Source of the DNA: Chitinophagaceae bacterium
GTDB lineage: Bacteria; Bacteroidota; Bacteroidia; Chitinophagales; Chitinophagaceae
Assembly: GCA_016719165.1 (NCBI GenBank)
Contig: JADKAJ010000006.1
Coordinates: 1-64,000 of the forward strand
Direction: 5' to 3'
DNA length: 64,000 nucleotides
How positions within the stretch are numbered: the first letter of the stretch is position 1; every line of letters begins with the position of its first letter. The notes beneath the pieces are model-generated. The model was given only the letters and a program-made list of their open reading frames with translations. It had not been told where the DNA came from and ran no database searches. Of the stretch, positions 20,301 through 27,901 are shown in pieces. The translations under genes were made by a program, and so were the position numbers.

Positions 20301-21071
20301 AATGTAAAGGCTCAGTTTATTGTACCACCTACAGGTTGTATACCCTTTGATGCTGTTTTCGAGAATACTTCGTTGGCAGGTCAGACTTTCTTCTGGGATT
20401 TTGGTGATGGCAATACATCATCTGTTGCAAGCCCCACGCATACATATGCTATACCCGGTACCTATAATATTGTTTTAATTGCATCTAACCCGAACACCTG
20501 TAACTTATCCGATACAGCGAGGTTTACCATACAGGTATTGGATGCTCCAACACCTGATTTTAGTTTTTCGCCCGTTTCACCAGCGCCAAACACACCAACA
20601 ACTTTCAATAATCTTTCATCATTGGATGCAGTTAGATTTAAGTGGGATTTTGGTGACGGGGATACATTGCTTACAACTTCAAGGGCACCTGTTTTGCACC
20701 AGTATAATGCCACCGGAACATTCAATGCCTGCTTAACGGCGTATAATGCCATCGGCTGTTCAAGGACTATTTGCAGGGAAGTGCAGGCAACAATTATACC
20801 GTTGGTAGATGTTCCAAATGCATTTACTCCACAAAGCGGCGATATTAATAGTGTGGTATTTGTCCGTGGCTTTGGTATCGCTAAAATGCAGTTTACTATC
20901 TGGAATCGCTGGGGGCAAAAGGTATTTGAGACCAATGACCAAAATATCGGATGGGACGGAAAAGTTAAAGGAGTGATTCAACCGATGGATGTGTATGCTT
21001 ATACATTGACAGTTGAATTCTTTGATGGAGTTAAAACAACTAAAAAGGGTGATATAACGTTAATCAGGTAG
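17397..21071 (+). CDS. T9SS type B cell-surface protein with SBBP-like propeller and four PKD domains
   Basis: A 1224-aa secreted protein. The hydrophobic signal lies at about 28-46 (cleavage near VPAQ), so the real start may be a TTG near residue 25 rather than the ATG at 17397. Order: an N-terminal ENKGQW-type domain (about 50-285), beta-propeller-like repeats with GGSGEDQPHSLFVDPQGN and similar units (about 290-780), four PKD domains (WNFGDG or WDFGDG motifs between about 790 and 1130), and a C-terminal CHU_C-type T9SS type B sorting domain from about 1135 (NAFTPQSGD, IWNRWGQKVFE, GWDGKVKG). Type B domains send proteins out through the type IX system, and in Flavobacterium their export needs a PorP/SprF-like partner, which is encoded 36 bp downstream. 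Probable role: adhesin or surface filament. Confidence 0.88.
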   Translation: MTRQLLTEVFNPFPGKIGYFNENNLTLKYLFILAVFLFPALTVPAQGNIEFIENKGQWDSRVQYKGDVSNGVFFIRNGGFTVVQHNPADVARMSQFKHGLNGSGKPLAANESLVIRSHAWNVDFIGASKNLKLIPEKPIPTYNNYFIGNEPSKWASECRIYQGITIQDVYPNVDVRYYTDRGTLKYDILVKPGGDVSKIALKYEGVDKLQVKNKELVISTSLADFKESAPYTFQAGITGRKEISCKYVVKDNVMRFDVKDYDPTTTLVIDPQIIFCSFSGSSSDNWGFTATYGPDESMFGGGIVFDGGGGFPTSPGAYQTNYQGGPFDIGIIKLTPDGSNRVYATYIGGSGEDQPHSLFVDPQGNLVLAGRTNSGNYPVLNNGALAGSGYDIVVTKLNAAGSALIGSRKIGGTGNDGVNITSNRGSATSLQRNYGDDGRSEVILDGSGNIYVASSTQSNNFPGTAGFFQPTFGGGTQDGIVLKLSPDLNTLLFASYIGGSANDAAYVLSLHPTTGNIYVAGGTESGNLLPNSQTGTIGPSIRGPIDGFLAIINNSGTNVIRSAYIGTDGIDQVFGVQFDANGFPYIMGQTTGTWEILPVANPPYNNPGGKQFIAKLQPDLSAYVYSTAFGSGGLTPNISPIAFLVDRCENVYISGWGGFFGTDNGYNSAGTNGLPVTPNAFKSVTDGKDLYFFVLERNGVSQLFGSFFGENNRPGEGCDHVDGGTSRFDRNGKIYQAICGNCKNLSAPPRPLYPVTAGAWSTVNNANTGGECNLTMLKIDMDLSGVRAGLQSSINGVPRDTAGCVPLTVDFTDTIANAQSYEWNFGDGSPVVTTAIPSTSHTYNTVGTFTVMLIAIDPTTCNIRDTSYVRIRVGNLEATLGFNPVKLPPCASFNYRFDNLSVAPPARPFGPQSFIWDFGDGSPRVTAGPASVLHTYAAPGTYNVKLILQDTGYCNAPDSLVIPLNVADNVKAQFIVPPTGCIPFDAVFENTSLAGQTFFWDFGDGNTSSVASPTHTYAIPGTYNIVLIASNPNTCNLSDTARFTIQVLDAPTPDFSFSPVSPAPNTPTTFNNLSSLDAVRFKWDFGDGDTLLTTSRAPVLHQYNATGTFNACLTAYNAIGCSRTICREVQATIIPLVDVPNAFTPQSGDINSVVFVRGFGIAKMQFTIWNRWGQKVFETNDQNIGWDGKVKGVIQPMDVYAYTLTVEFFDGVKTTKKGDITLIR

Positions 21072-21107
21072 GAAGATTTGAAAATGTGCTAATTTGATTA
21101 TCCGGAA

Positions 21108-22142
21108 ATGAATAATATTAGAAATATAATTTTGCTGGCTGTTTGTGGTTTGGGCCTTAATGCTCACTCACAGGATCTTCATTTTTCACAATTCATGAAT
21201 TCTCCTTTGCTAACCAATCCAGCCAATACAGGATTTATACCTGATGGCGATTACAGACTTGGCGTAAATTACCGTAATCAATGGGCCTCTATTACTGCCT
21301 TTCCTTATAAAACAATGAGTGCATTTGGTGATGTTCAGTTAATGCAGAACAGTGAGAATACCGGCTGGCTGGGCCTTGGTGGTGTGATCCTGCGTGATGT
21401 AGCAGGTTCCAGTGTCCTTACTTCCACAAAAGTGTATGGCTCTGTTGCCTACCACCAGATGATCAATGCCGGAAGCCTGGTCAGCCTTGGGTTTAATGCA
21501 GGATGGGCCAATAAGAATATCAACACATCGAATCTTAGTTTTCCCAGCCAGTGGAACGGCCAGTTTTTTGATGCTCACCAGACCACGGCAGCTCCCAAAC
21601 TGGATTATAACAATATCAATTACATCGATATGCAGGTGGGTATGAACTATGCTTATTTTCCAAATACCAGTACCTATCTGAATGCGGGCTTCTCTGCCAT
21701 GCATATCAATCAACCAAGAGAATCATTTTTTAATGAACAGCCAGGAATCGATAATCGAATACCTGTTCGTTATACGGGGTTTATTAATGGCAGTTTCAAG
21801 TTAAATGACATGGTCATCGTTAATCCCAATGCGTATTTTTCTTTACAGGCAAAATCCTACGAAATAGTAGGTGGATTAAATGCGCATTATAATTTATCAG
21901 GAGACGGCGACAAAATACTGATGGCAGGTGCTTATTATCGTTATAAAGATGCCGTTATCCCGATGGTAGGACTGGGTATAAAAGATATCACTTTTACCTT
22001 TACGTATGACGCAACCACTTCTTCTTTAAAGAATTTCAACAATACCCGCGGGGCATTCGAATTTTCGCTGATTAAGCAAGGTTCAAGAGACGCCTACCGC
22101 GGAAATAAACGGGAATCAATGTGTCCGTCATTTAAGTATTAA
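21108..22142 (+). CDS. PorP/SprF family type IX secretion outer-membrane protein
   Basis: A 344-aa protein with signal peptide (cleavage near AHSQ) and the family opening DLHFSQFMNSPLLTNPANTG, followed by NYRNQWASI. The rest is amphipathic beta strands, consistent with an outer-membrane barrel of the PorP/SprF family. It lies 36 bp after a type B sorting-domain protein in the same direction and is most likely the dedicated partner that secretes or anchors that protein. A second such client/PorP pair lies at 34.7-40.1 kb on the other strand. The assignment to the family is firm; the pairing is inference from order. Confidence 0.92.
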   Translation: MNNIRNIILLAVCGLGLNAHSQDLHFSQFMNSPLLTNPANTGFIPDGDYRLGVNYRNQWASITAFPYKTMSAFGDVQLMQNSENTGWLGLGGVILRDVAGSSVLTSTKVYGSVAYHQMINAGSLVSLGFNAGWANKNINTSNLSFPSQWNGQFFDAHQTTAAPKLDYNNINYIDMQVGMNYAYFPNTSTYLNAGFSAMHINQPRESFFNEQPGIDNRIPVRYTGFINGSFKLNDMVIVNPNAYFSLQAKSYEIVGGLNAHYNLSGDGDKILMAGAYYRYKDAVIPMVGLGIKDITFTFTYDATTSSLKNFNNTRGAFEFSLIKQGSRDAYRGNKRESMCPSFKY

Positions 22143-22256
22143 TTTGCTGCTTTTCAGAATTTCCCTGTTTATTCCGATTTTTACAATTTTATGGATCATA
22201 AATTATTAAGTGATCATCTGCAAGCCAGAAATTGACTGTGTAATATTTTTTAGGTG

Positions 22257-22751
22257 ATGAGAAAGCAAATTGAATTTACAGGTTCGCCGAAAGAAAACCT
22301 CAGGGCAATGAGGATTTTGACAGCAGCACTGTCAACAGGAGTAATTTTTTTTGCACTGATAGCAGTAGTAATTAATCAACTTAATGGGCCTGTTCAGGGT
22401 CAGGCAGGATCAAATTACGAAACCCTATTTCTGTGGATAGTTGTGGTGGTTGCGTCCATCTGCATAATTGTTGCAAAATACCTGTATACGAGGAAGGTGT
22501 CGGAAATAAAGAACACCGGAAAATCCTTAAGTGATAAATTAAACCAATATCGTTCGGCATTAATCTTGTACCAGGCTTTGTGTGAAGCAGCAGCATTGTT
22601 GTCTGTAGTTGTTTTTTTTCTAACCGGGATTTTTACCCTGCTGATCATTACAGCAATACTATTGACATTGATGTTATCAAAAGTACCCATCACCAAAAAA
22701 GTAGTTAATGAGCTTGCGCTTGATTGGAAAGAACAACAGGAACTTGAATAA
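22257..22751 (+). CDS. Small membrane protein of unknown function with four predicted membrane segments
   Basis: A 164-aa protein from the ATG at 22257; a GTG immediately before it would add one residue. Hydrophobic stretches lie at about 22-43, 60-80, 105-130 and 131-147, with a charged loop (VSEIKNTGKSLSDKLNQYRS) in the middle, giving two membrane hairpins. The spacing looks like other short uncharacterised Bacteroidota membrane proteins, but I cannot name a family. It is followed 22 bp later by an outer-membrane-like protein and may be co-transcribed with it. Confidence 0.7.
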   Translation: MRKQIEFTGSPKENLRAMRILTAALSTGVIFFALIAVVINQLNGPVQGQAGSNYETLFLWIVVVVASICIIVAKYLYTRKVSEIKNTGKSLSDKLNQYRSALILYQALCEAAALLSVVVFFLTGIFTLLIITAILLTLMLSKVPITKKVVNELALDWKEQQELE

Positions 22752-22773
22752 TTATCATTAAAATAACCGTAAT

Positions 22774-23382
22774 ATGAAACGTACATTCTTACTATTGGCC
22801 TTTATTGCTTCTGCAGCAGTATCGTTTGCGCAAAATGAAGAGGAAGAAACGAAGCCGGGTTTTAAAGAGAATCTTTTTACCGGTGGAAGCATTTCATTGT
22901 CGTTTTTCAATAACACATTCCTGATCGGCGGAAGCCCCGTGTTTGGTTATAGCCTCAGCAATTGGGCTGATGCTGGTATTGTGGTGAATTACAACTACAC
23001 CTCATACCGGGATTACAATTACGGTTTTAATGATAAGTTACGACAGACAGTATATGGAGGTGGTGCATTTGTGAAACTGTATCCCCTGCGGTTTTTGTTT
23101 GCACAGGCCCAGTTTGAACATAATTTTATCAGGCAGAAATTTATTCCGAACAGCGGTGCTACGCAAACTTACAGCACTTCCGGCAATAGTATGCTGGTTG
23201 GTGGTGGTTACACCACAGGCCGTCAGGGAAAAGGCGGTCAGCCTTTTTATTACCTCGCTGTATTATTTGATGTGTCTGGAAATGATAATTCCCCCTATAC
23301 CGATGCATATGGAAGAACCATACCTATAATCAGGGGTGGCATACAAGTGCCATTATTCCAGGGTGATCAATGGAGACGGTAA
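22774..23382 (+). CDS. Probable outer-membrane beta-barrel protein
   Basis: A 202-aa protein with signal peptide (cleavage near SFAQ), a short acidic linker (NEEEETKPG) and then alternating aromatic/glycine strands such as SISLSFFNNTFLIGG, AGIVVNYNYTSY and LFAQAQFEHNF, typical of a small eight-strand barrel. It looks like the short outer-membrane proteins of unknown role that are common in Chitinophagaceae. It ends 6 bp before the convergent LOG gene. Confidence 0.75.
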   Translation: MKRTFLLLAFIASAAVSFAQNEEEETKPGFKENLFTGGSISLSFFNNTFLIGGSPVFGYSLSNWADAGIVVNYNYTSYRDYNYGFNDKLRQTVYGGGAFVKLYPLRFLFAQAQFEHNFIRQKFIPNSGATQTYSTSGNSMLVGGGYTTGRQGKGGQPFYYLAVLFDVSGNDNSPYTDAYGRTIPIIRGGIQVPLFQGDQWRR

Positions 23383-23388
23383 TTCTGA

Positions 23389-23925
23389 TTATAAATAACG
23401 GGTAAGTTCAGAGGGGTCATCAATTATGGTGATCCTTTTTATTGCCTCTTCATACAGGAATTGCTCTGCTTTCATTATTTCAATATGTTTAATCAGGTGG
23501 TTATAGAATCCGCCTGAATTCAAAATATAAATTTCTTTATCATGGATTGTAAGCTGGTTCCACGTTACTATTTCAAATAGCTCATCCAATGTGCCAAAAC
23601 CACCGGGAAGGATCAATGCTGCATCGCAAAGACTGTAAAGCTTTTTTTTTCTTTCATGCATATCATCACAGATAATTAACTCTGTGATACCCCGGTGCTG
23701 AACTTCCCATTCCAATAATAATTTGGGAATAATACCAGTAACTTTTCCGCCATGCTGCATCACATTATCGGCAATGTTGCCCATAATACCTGCACTGCCA
23801 CCACCATAAATAAGCCGGATATTGTTTTCAGCCATTAGTTTCCCCAGTTGAGATGCATGTTGCCCAAATACCGGATTAGTTCCATTTTTGGAACCGCAGA
23901 AAACTGCAAGAGATTGAATCGCCAT
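23389..23925 (-). CDS. LOG family protein (nucleoside 5'-monophosphate phosphoribohydrolase type)
   Basis: A 178-aa cytoplasmic Rossmann-fold enzyme. The LOG motifs are intact: GGGSAGIMG near 40-50, MHERKKKL near 98-105 and PGGFGTLDE near 117-125. Family members release adenine-type bases from N6-modified AMP; many bacterial copies were first annotated as lysine decarboxylases. Length is normal for the short (type I) form. It is a single gene, convergent with the outer-membrane protein gene and divergent from the symporter. The true substrate in this organism is unknown. Confidence 0.9.
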   Translation of the reverse strand: MAIQSLAVFCGSKNGTNPVFGQHASQLGKLMAENNIRLIYGGGSAGIMGNIADNVMQHGGKVTGIIPKLLLEWEVQHRGITELIICDDMHERKKKLYSLCDAALILPGGFGTLDELFEIVTWNQLTIHDKEIYILNSGGFYNHLIKHIEIMKAEQFLYEEAIKRITIIDDPSELTRYL

Positions 23926-24026
23926 ACATAGTATATTGCAGCAAAGGGATAACTTTTTTGCTTATCTTCAAAATTCATTATTCGTATTTTGTATTGATAA
24001 CTATTGATTAACAGAAACCAGATTGT

Positions 24027-25556
24027 ATGTCACCCATTGTACTTTTCTCATTTGTTATCGGCTATTTTGTTTTGTTACTGGGAGTAGCATGGTACACATC
24101 CCGCAATTCTGATAATGAATCTTTTTTTATCGGTAACCGTAACAGCAACTGGATGCTGGTGGCATTTGGTATGATCGGCACTTCTTTGTCCGGTGTTACT
24201 TTTGTGAGTGTACCTGGTGGTGTTGGAGCAGGTAATTTTTACTATTACCAGGTTGTGCTGGGTTATCTGTTAGGCTATATGGTTATAGCGTTTGTGTTAA
24301 TCCCCCTTTATTACCGGATGAACCTGACGAGTATCTATACCTATCTCGAAAGACGATTAGGTATTAATGCGCATAAGGCAGGAGCTTTTTTCTTTATTTT
24401 ATCCCGTACAGTCGGAGCTACCGCAAGATTGTACCTGGTAATAAGTGTATTGCAGATTTTTATTTTTAACAGACTGGGCATTCCTTTTGAAGCAACAGCC
24501 CTCGTTATCCTGTTATTGATTCTATTGTACACTTTTGAAGGAGGAGTAAAGACAATAATTTATACGGATACCCTTCAAACGACAGGAATGCTGGTTGGAC
24601 TGGTTGCCTGCATCATAGTAATAATTAAAGCCCTGGGAACTGATTTTGGGGGGGCAATGTCAATGATGGCAGATAAAGGATATACACAAATCTTTAACTG
24701 GGATGTAAAAGCCGGGTCTTATGTCTGGAAACATATAGTCGGGGGTATGTTTATAGCTATTGCTATGACAGGACTAGACCAGGAAATGATGCAAAAAAAT
24801 ATCAGTGTGAAAACACTGAAAGATTCTCAGAAAAATATAATGACCTTTACCGCAGTATTAATGGTAGTGAATTTTCTTTTCCTTGTTCTTGGTGGTGTAC
24901 TTTACCTCTATGCCGGTACCAAAGGAATTAATGTTCCACCAGATGATCTGTTTCCAACAATTGCATTGAGTGATACTTTCAGCGGAGTGATAGGTATAAT
25001 TTTTATCATTGCATTGATCTCGGCATTATTCCCAAGTGTTGATGGTGCCATTACTTCTCTTACATCCTGTTTCTGCATTGATATTCTCGGCATCAATAAA
25101 ATGGCAGGAACCGAAAAGGAAAAAAAGAGAACAAGGTTAAAGGTGCATTTTAGTTTTGCACTGGTATTTTTTATCATGGTATTAGTATTCAAGTGGATTA
25201 ATGATAAGCTTATCATCGACTTTATATTAAAATTTGCCGGTATTACTTACGGGCCATTACTCGGGCTGTTTGCTTTCGGCATATTAACTAAACGGGAGTT
25301 AAATAATAAGCTCATCTGGACAGTTTGTATTGTTGCACCTTTACTGGCACTTTCTGTAGACATGCTTAGTAACCCGGCCTGGTACGATGCGAAATTGCAC
25401 CTATCACTCGGATTGCAGGATCTTTCCAATAAAATATTTAATGGGTATAAAATTGGGAATGAGCTGATCCTCATAAATGGCATCTTCACGTTCTTAGGTC
25501 TATGGTTTATTTCCAAAAAACCATCGCTGTCAAAACTAAAGTTGCAAGCTGTATAA
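24027..25556 (+). CDS. Sodium:solute symporter (SSS family)
   Basis: A 509-aa inner-membrane transporter with 13-14 hydrophobic segments and the SSS core signature LSGVTFVSVPGGVGAGNFYYYQ near 55-75, followed by YYRMNLTSIYTYLERRLG, plus the conserved ISALFPSVDGAITSLTSC segment near 335-350. It would take up a small solute with sodium. Bacteroidota members cover sugars, sialic acid, proline and more, and the sequence alone does not tell me which. It is followed by an O-methyltransferase gene with its own promoter. Confidence 0.9.
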   Translation: MSPIVLFSFVIGYFVLLLGVAWYTSRNSDNESFFIGNRNSNWMLVAFGMIGTSLSGVTFVSVPGGVGAGNFYYYQVVLGYLLGYMVIAFVLIPLYYRMNLTSIYTYLERRLGINAHKAGAFFFILSRTVGATARLYLVISVLQIFIFNRLGIPFEATALVILLLILLYTFEGGVKTIIYTDTLQTTGMLVGLVACIIVIIKALGTDFGGAMSMMADKGYTQIFNWDVKAGSYVWKHIVGGMFIAIAMTGLDQEMMQKNISVKTLKDSQKNIMTFTAVLMVVNFLFLVLGGVLYLYAGTKGINVPPDDLFPTIALSDTFSGVIGIIFIIALISALFPSVDGAITSLTSCFCIDILGINKMAGTEKEKKRTRLKVHFSFALVFFIMVLVFKWINDKLIIDFILKFAGITYGPLLGLFAFGILTKRELNNKLIWTVCIVAPLLALSVDMLSNPAWYDAKLHLSLGLQDLSNKIFNGYKIGNELILINGIFTFLGLWFISKKPSLSKLKLQAV

Positions 25557-25559
25557 GTT

Positions 25560-25567
25560 TATCTTTG
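25560..25567 (+). promoter_or_regulatory. -7 box of the O-methyltransferase gene
   Basis: TATCTTTG matches TAnnTTTG perfectly and lies just after the symporter stop, about 17 bp before the TTG start codon. The expected -33 TTTG is not evident at 19-21 bp upstream. Confidence 0.5.
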
Positions 25568-25583
25568 CAGGAAATTTCAAAGA

Positions 25584-26222
25584 TTGGAGCTTATCAATCC
25601 ATTAGTTGAGAAATACGCAGAAAAATATTCTTCCGCTGAAGATATTTTGCTGAAAGAGGTGAATGAGTTTACACTGCAAAATCATTCCGAGTCCATCATG
25701 CTGAGCGGGCACTTGCAGGGTAAAGTGCTGGAGATGATCAGTAGTATGATCAGGCCCGGGAGAATTCTTGAGATTGGTACTTTTACAGGGTATAGTGCTT
25801 TGTGCCTGGCCAAGGGACTAACTGAGGATGGTCTTTTACATACCATTGAGCTCAGGGAAAAAGATGCAGCCCGGGCAAGGGATTTTTTTGACCGGTCTGC
25901 TCATGCTGGCCAGATAATATCTCATACGGGTTCAGCGTTAGATATCATTCCCCGGTTGGAAGAAACCTGGGACTTGGTGTTTATAGATGCTGATAAGCCG
26001 GCTTATATTGAATATTTTAACCTTGTTTTTCCCCGGTTGCGGAAAAACGGGTTTATTTTAGCAGATAATATCTTTTTTCATGGCCAGGTACTGGAGGAGA
26101 ATGTTAAGGGTAAAAGTGCAAAAGGTATGAAGGCCTTTAATGAATTTATAAAAGGAAGAACGGATATAGAAAAAGTGATATTAACTATCCGTGATGGTCT
26201 ATTCCTGATACGGAAACTGTAA
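25584..26222 (+). CDS. Class I SAM-dependent O-methyltransferase (caffeoyl-CoA/catechol OMT-like)
   Basis: A 212-aa enzyme starting at TTG (MELINPLVEKYAEKYSS is the usual N-terminus of this group, so the TTG is likely the real start). SAM-binding motif I is RILEIGTFTGYSALCLAKGL near 54-73; the metal/substrate motif DLVFIDADKPAYIEYFN near 131-147 and ADNIFFHG near 160-167 are typical of the cation-dependent O-methyltransferase family. It probably methylates a catechol-like hydroxyl group; the substrate is unknown. The glucosaminidase gene follows 14 bp later and may share its transcript. Confidence 0.9.
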   Translation: MELINPLVEKYAEKYSSAEDILLKEVNEFTLQNHSESIMLSGHLQGKVLEMISSMIRPGRILEIGTFTGYSALCLAKGLTEDGLLHTIELREKDAARARDFFDRSAHAGQIISHTGSALDIIPRLEETWDLVFIDADKPAYIEYFNLVFPRLRKNGFILADNIFFHGQVLEENVKGKSAKGMKAFNEFIKGRTDIEKVILTIRDGLFLIRKL

Positions 26223-26236
26223 TAACGAACTATCCC

Positions 26237-27298
26237 ATGCAAAACGTAAGAATAATTCTGATATTCTTTTTATCGATTACTGCTTTTACTGCTGCTGCAC
26301 AGAACTCAGAAGTAGTGAAGAACTATATCAATATTTATAAGAGCTTGGCCATGGCAGAAATGCAACGAACCGGGGTGCCGGCATCAATAAAACTGGCGCA
26401 GGGTATTCATGAAACGATGGCAGGTACGAGCAAGCTTGTGTTGAAATCAAATAATCATTTTGGGATCAAATGTAAATCTAACTGGACCGGGGAATCAGTT
26501 AGTCATGATGATGATGCAAGAGGGGAGTGTTTCAGGAAATATTCTTCTCCGGAAGATTCATACCGTGATCATTCCAATTTTTTAAAAAACAGCCAGCGCT
26601 ACGCCTCACTTTTTATCCTGGATCCAACAGATTACACCGGCTGGGCCAATGGTTTAAAGAATGCTGGCTACGCTACAAATCCAAAGTATCCGCAGGTATT
26701 GATAAAATTGATTGAAGATTATAACCTTCAGGAATATACCCTGATCGCACTAGGGCAACAGCAGGCAAAGCCGGACGAAATGGCTTCGATACCTGAAATG
26801 AATAAAGAAATTACCATTCCTTCAACTCCTTCCGCGGCTATAACGGTTGCAGGGGAAAATCAATCTGTAAAAAAATCGGAATACCCGAAAGGGGAGTTCA
26901 GGATAAATGATACCCGGGTGGTATACATTCAACAAGGAACGTCTTTTCTTTCTATCGCTCAGCAATACAATGTACCGCTGGCGAGGCTATTTGAATTCAA
27001 TGAGATTTCCCAGTCAGAGGCTTCGGAAAAAGATCAGTTGATCTATTTACAACGAAAACGTAAAACAGGAAGTGAAGAATTTTATATAGTTCAACCGGAA
27101 GAGAACCTGCATGAGATTGCACAAAAACAGGGTATAAGATTGGAAAGCTTATTGGAATTAAATTGGTTAAAGAACAATGAGCTGCCGGCTCCGGGGGAGC
27201 AATTAAGTTTGAAAAAGAAATCGTCAGCAATGCCTAAATTGGCAATAAAGGAAAATTTTTCCCTGAATTCCGGCAGAAGAATACAGGCAACCAACTAA
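26237..27298 (+). CDS. Peptidoglycan N-acetylglucosaminidase (GH73-like) with two LysM domains
   Basis: A 353-aa exported murein hydrolase. Signal peptide with cleavage near AAAQ; glucosaminidase domain about 25-175 with the putative catalytic Glu59 in AQGIHETMAGTS and the family segments NNHFGIKCKSNW and YRDHSNFLKNSQRY; a linker of about 50 residues; two LysM peptidoglycan-binding motifs at about 225-272 and 280-325. It cleaves the GlcNAc-MurNAc backbone, probably for cell separation or wall turnover. The order (catalytic domain, then LysM pair) is common in Bacteroidota autolysins. It lies 17 bp before hpt. Confidence 0.92.
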   Translation: MQNVRIILIFFLSITAFTAAAQNSEVVKNYINIYKSLAMAEMQRTGVPASIKLAQGIHETMAGTSKLVLKSNNHFGIKCKSNWTGESVSHDDDARGECFRKYSSPEDSYRDHSNFLKNSQRYASLFILDPTDYTGWANGLKNAGYATNPKYPQVLIKLIEDYNLQEYTLIALGQQQAKPDEMASIPEMNKEITIPSTPSAAITVAGENQSVKKSEYPKGEFRINDTRVVYIQQGTSFLSIAQQYNVPLARLFEFNEISQSEASEKDQLIYLQRKRKTGSEEFYIVQPEENLHEIAQKQGIRLESLLELNWLKNNELPAPGEQLSLKKKSSAMPKLAIKENFSLNSGRRIQATN

Positions 27299-27315
27299 AC
27301 GCTTAAATAATCAGT

Positions 27316-27849
27316 ATGGCAATTATCCGGGTACATGATAAATCATTTGAGACGTATCTGCCAGCCGAAACTATACAACAAAGAATAAAAGAACTGGCTG
27401 GCATAATAAATAAAGATTATGCCGGGAAAAAGCCACTATTTATAGCCATATTGAATGGCTCCTTCATGTTTGCAGCTGATTTATTCAAACATCTTACTAT
27501 TGAAGCAGAGATTTGTTTTATAAAACTGGCTTCCTATAAAGGCATGAAATCATCCGGTAATGTGGTTACTTCAATCGGCCTGGAAGATGACCTGTTCGGA
27601 AAAGAAGTTATAATTGTAGAAGACATTGTAGACACGGGAAAAACACTTCACAATTTCCTGCCCAAACTGTTACATCAACAGCCTAAGTCAATGAAAATTG
27701 CGACATTGCTGTATAAATCTGAGGCTATTGAATATCCCTTAGTACTGGATTATGTGGGATTTGATATCCCCAATAAGTTTGTTGTAGGGTATGGACTTGA
27801 TTATGATGGTCTGGGGCGTAATTTGAAAGAGATTTACCAGCTGGTATGA
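27316..27849 (+). CDS. hpt: Hypoxanthine phosphoribosyltransferase
   Basis: A 177-aa cytoplasmic enzyme of purine salvage: hypoxanthine or guanine plus PRPP gives IMP or GMP. The PRPP-binding motif VIIVEDIVDTGKTL lies near 94-108, and the purine-binding end has the usual F-V-V-G-Y-G-L-D-Y segment near 155-163. Length is standard. It is the last gene of a short run (O-methyltransferase, glucosaminidase, hpt) and is followed by a weak hairpin. Confidence 0.94.
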   Translation: MAIIRVHDKSFETYLPAETIQQRIKELAGIINKDYAGKKPLFIAILNGSFMFAADLFKHLTIEAEICFIKLASYKGMKSSGNVVTSIGLEDDLFGKEVIIVEDIVDTGKTLHNFLPKLLHQQPKSMKIATLLYKSEAIEYPLVLDYVGFDIPNKFVVGYGLDYDGLGRNLKEIYQLV

Positions 27850-27852
27850 TTT

Positions 27853-27876
27853 CAGGAAATCTCTCCTGCTTTTTTT
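27853..27876 (+). terminator. Weak terminator-like hairpin after hpt
   Basis: CAGGA and TCCTG form a 5-bp stem with a 6-base loop, followed by C and a run of seven T. Short stem, so moderate support. It sits directly between hpt and the vWA gene. Confidence 0.4.
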
Positions 27877-27901
27877 GTATTTTATCGACCAATGTATCCA
27901 A

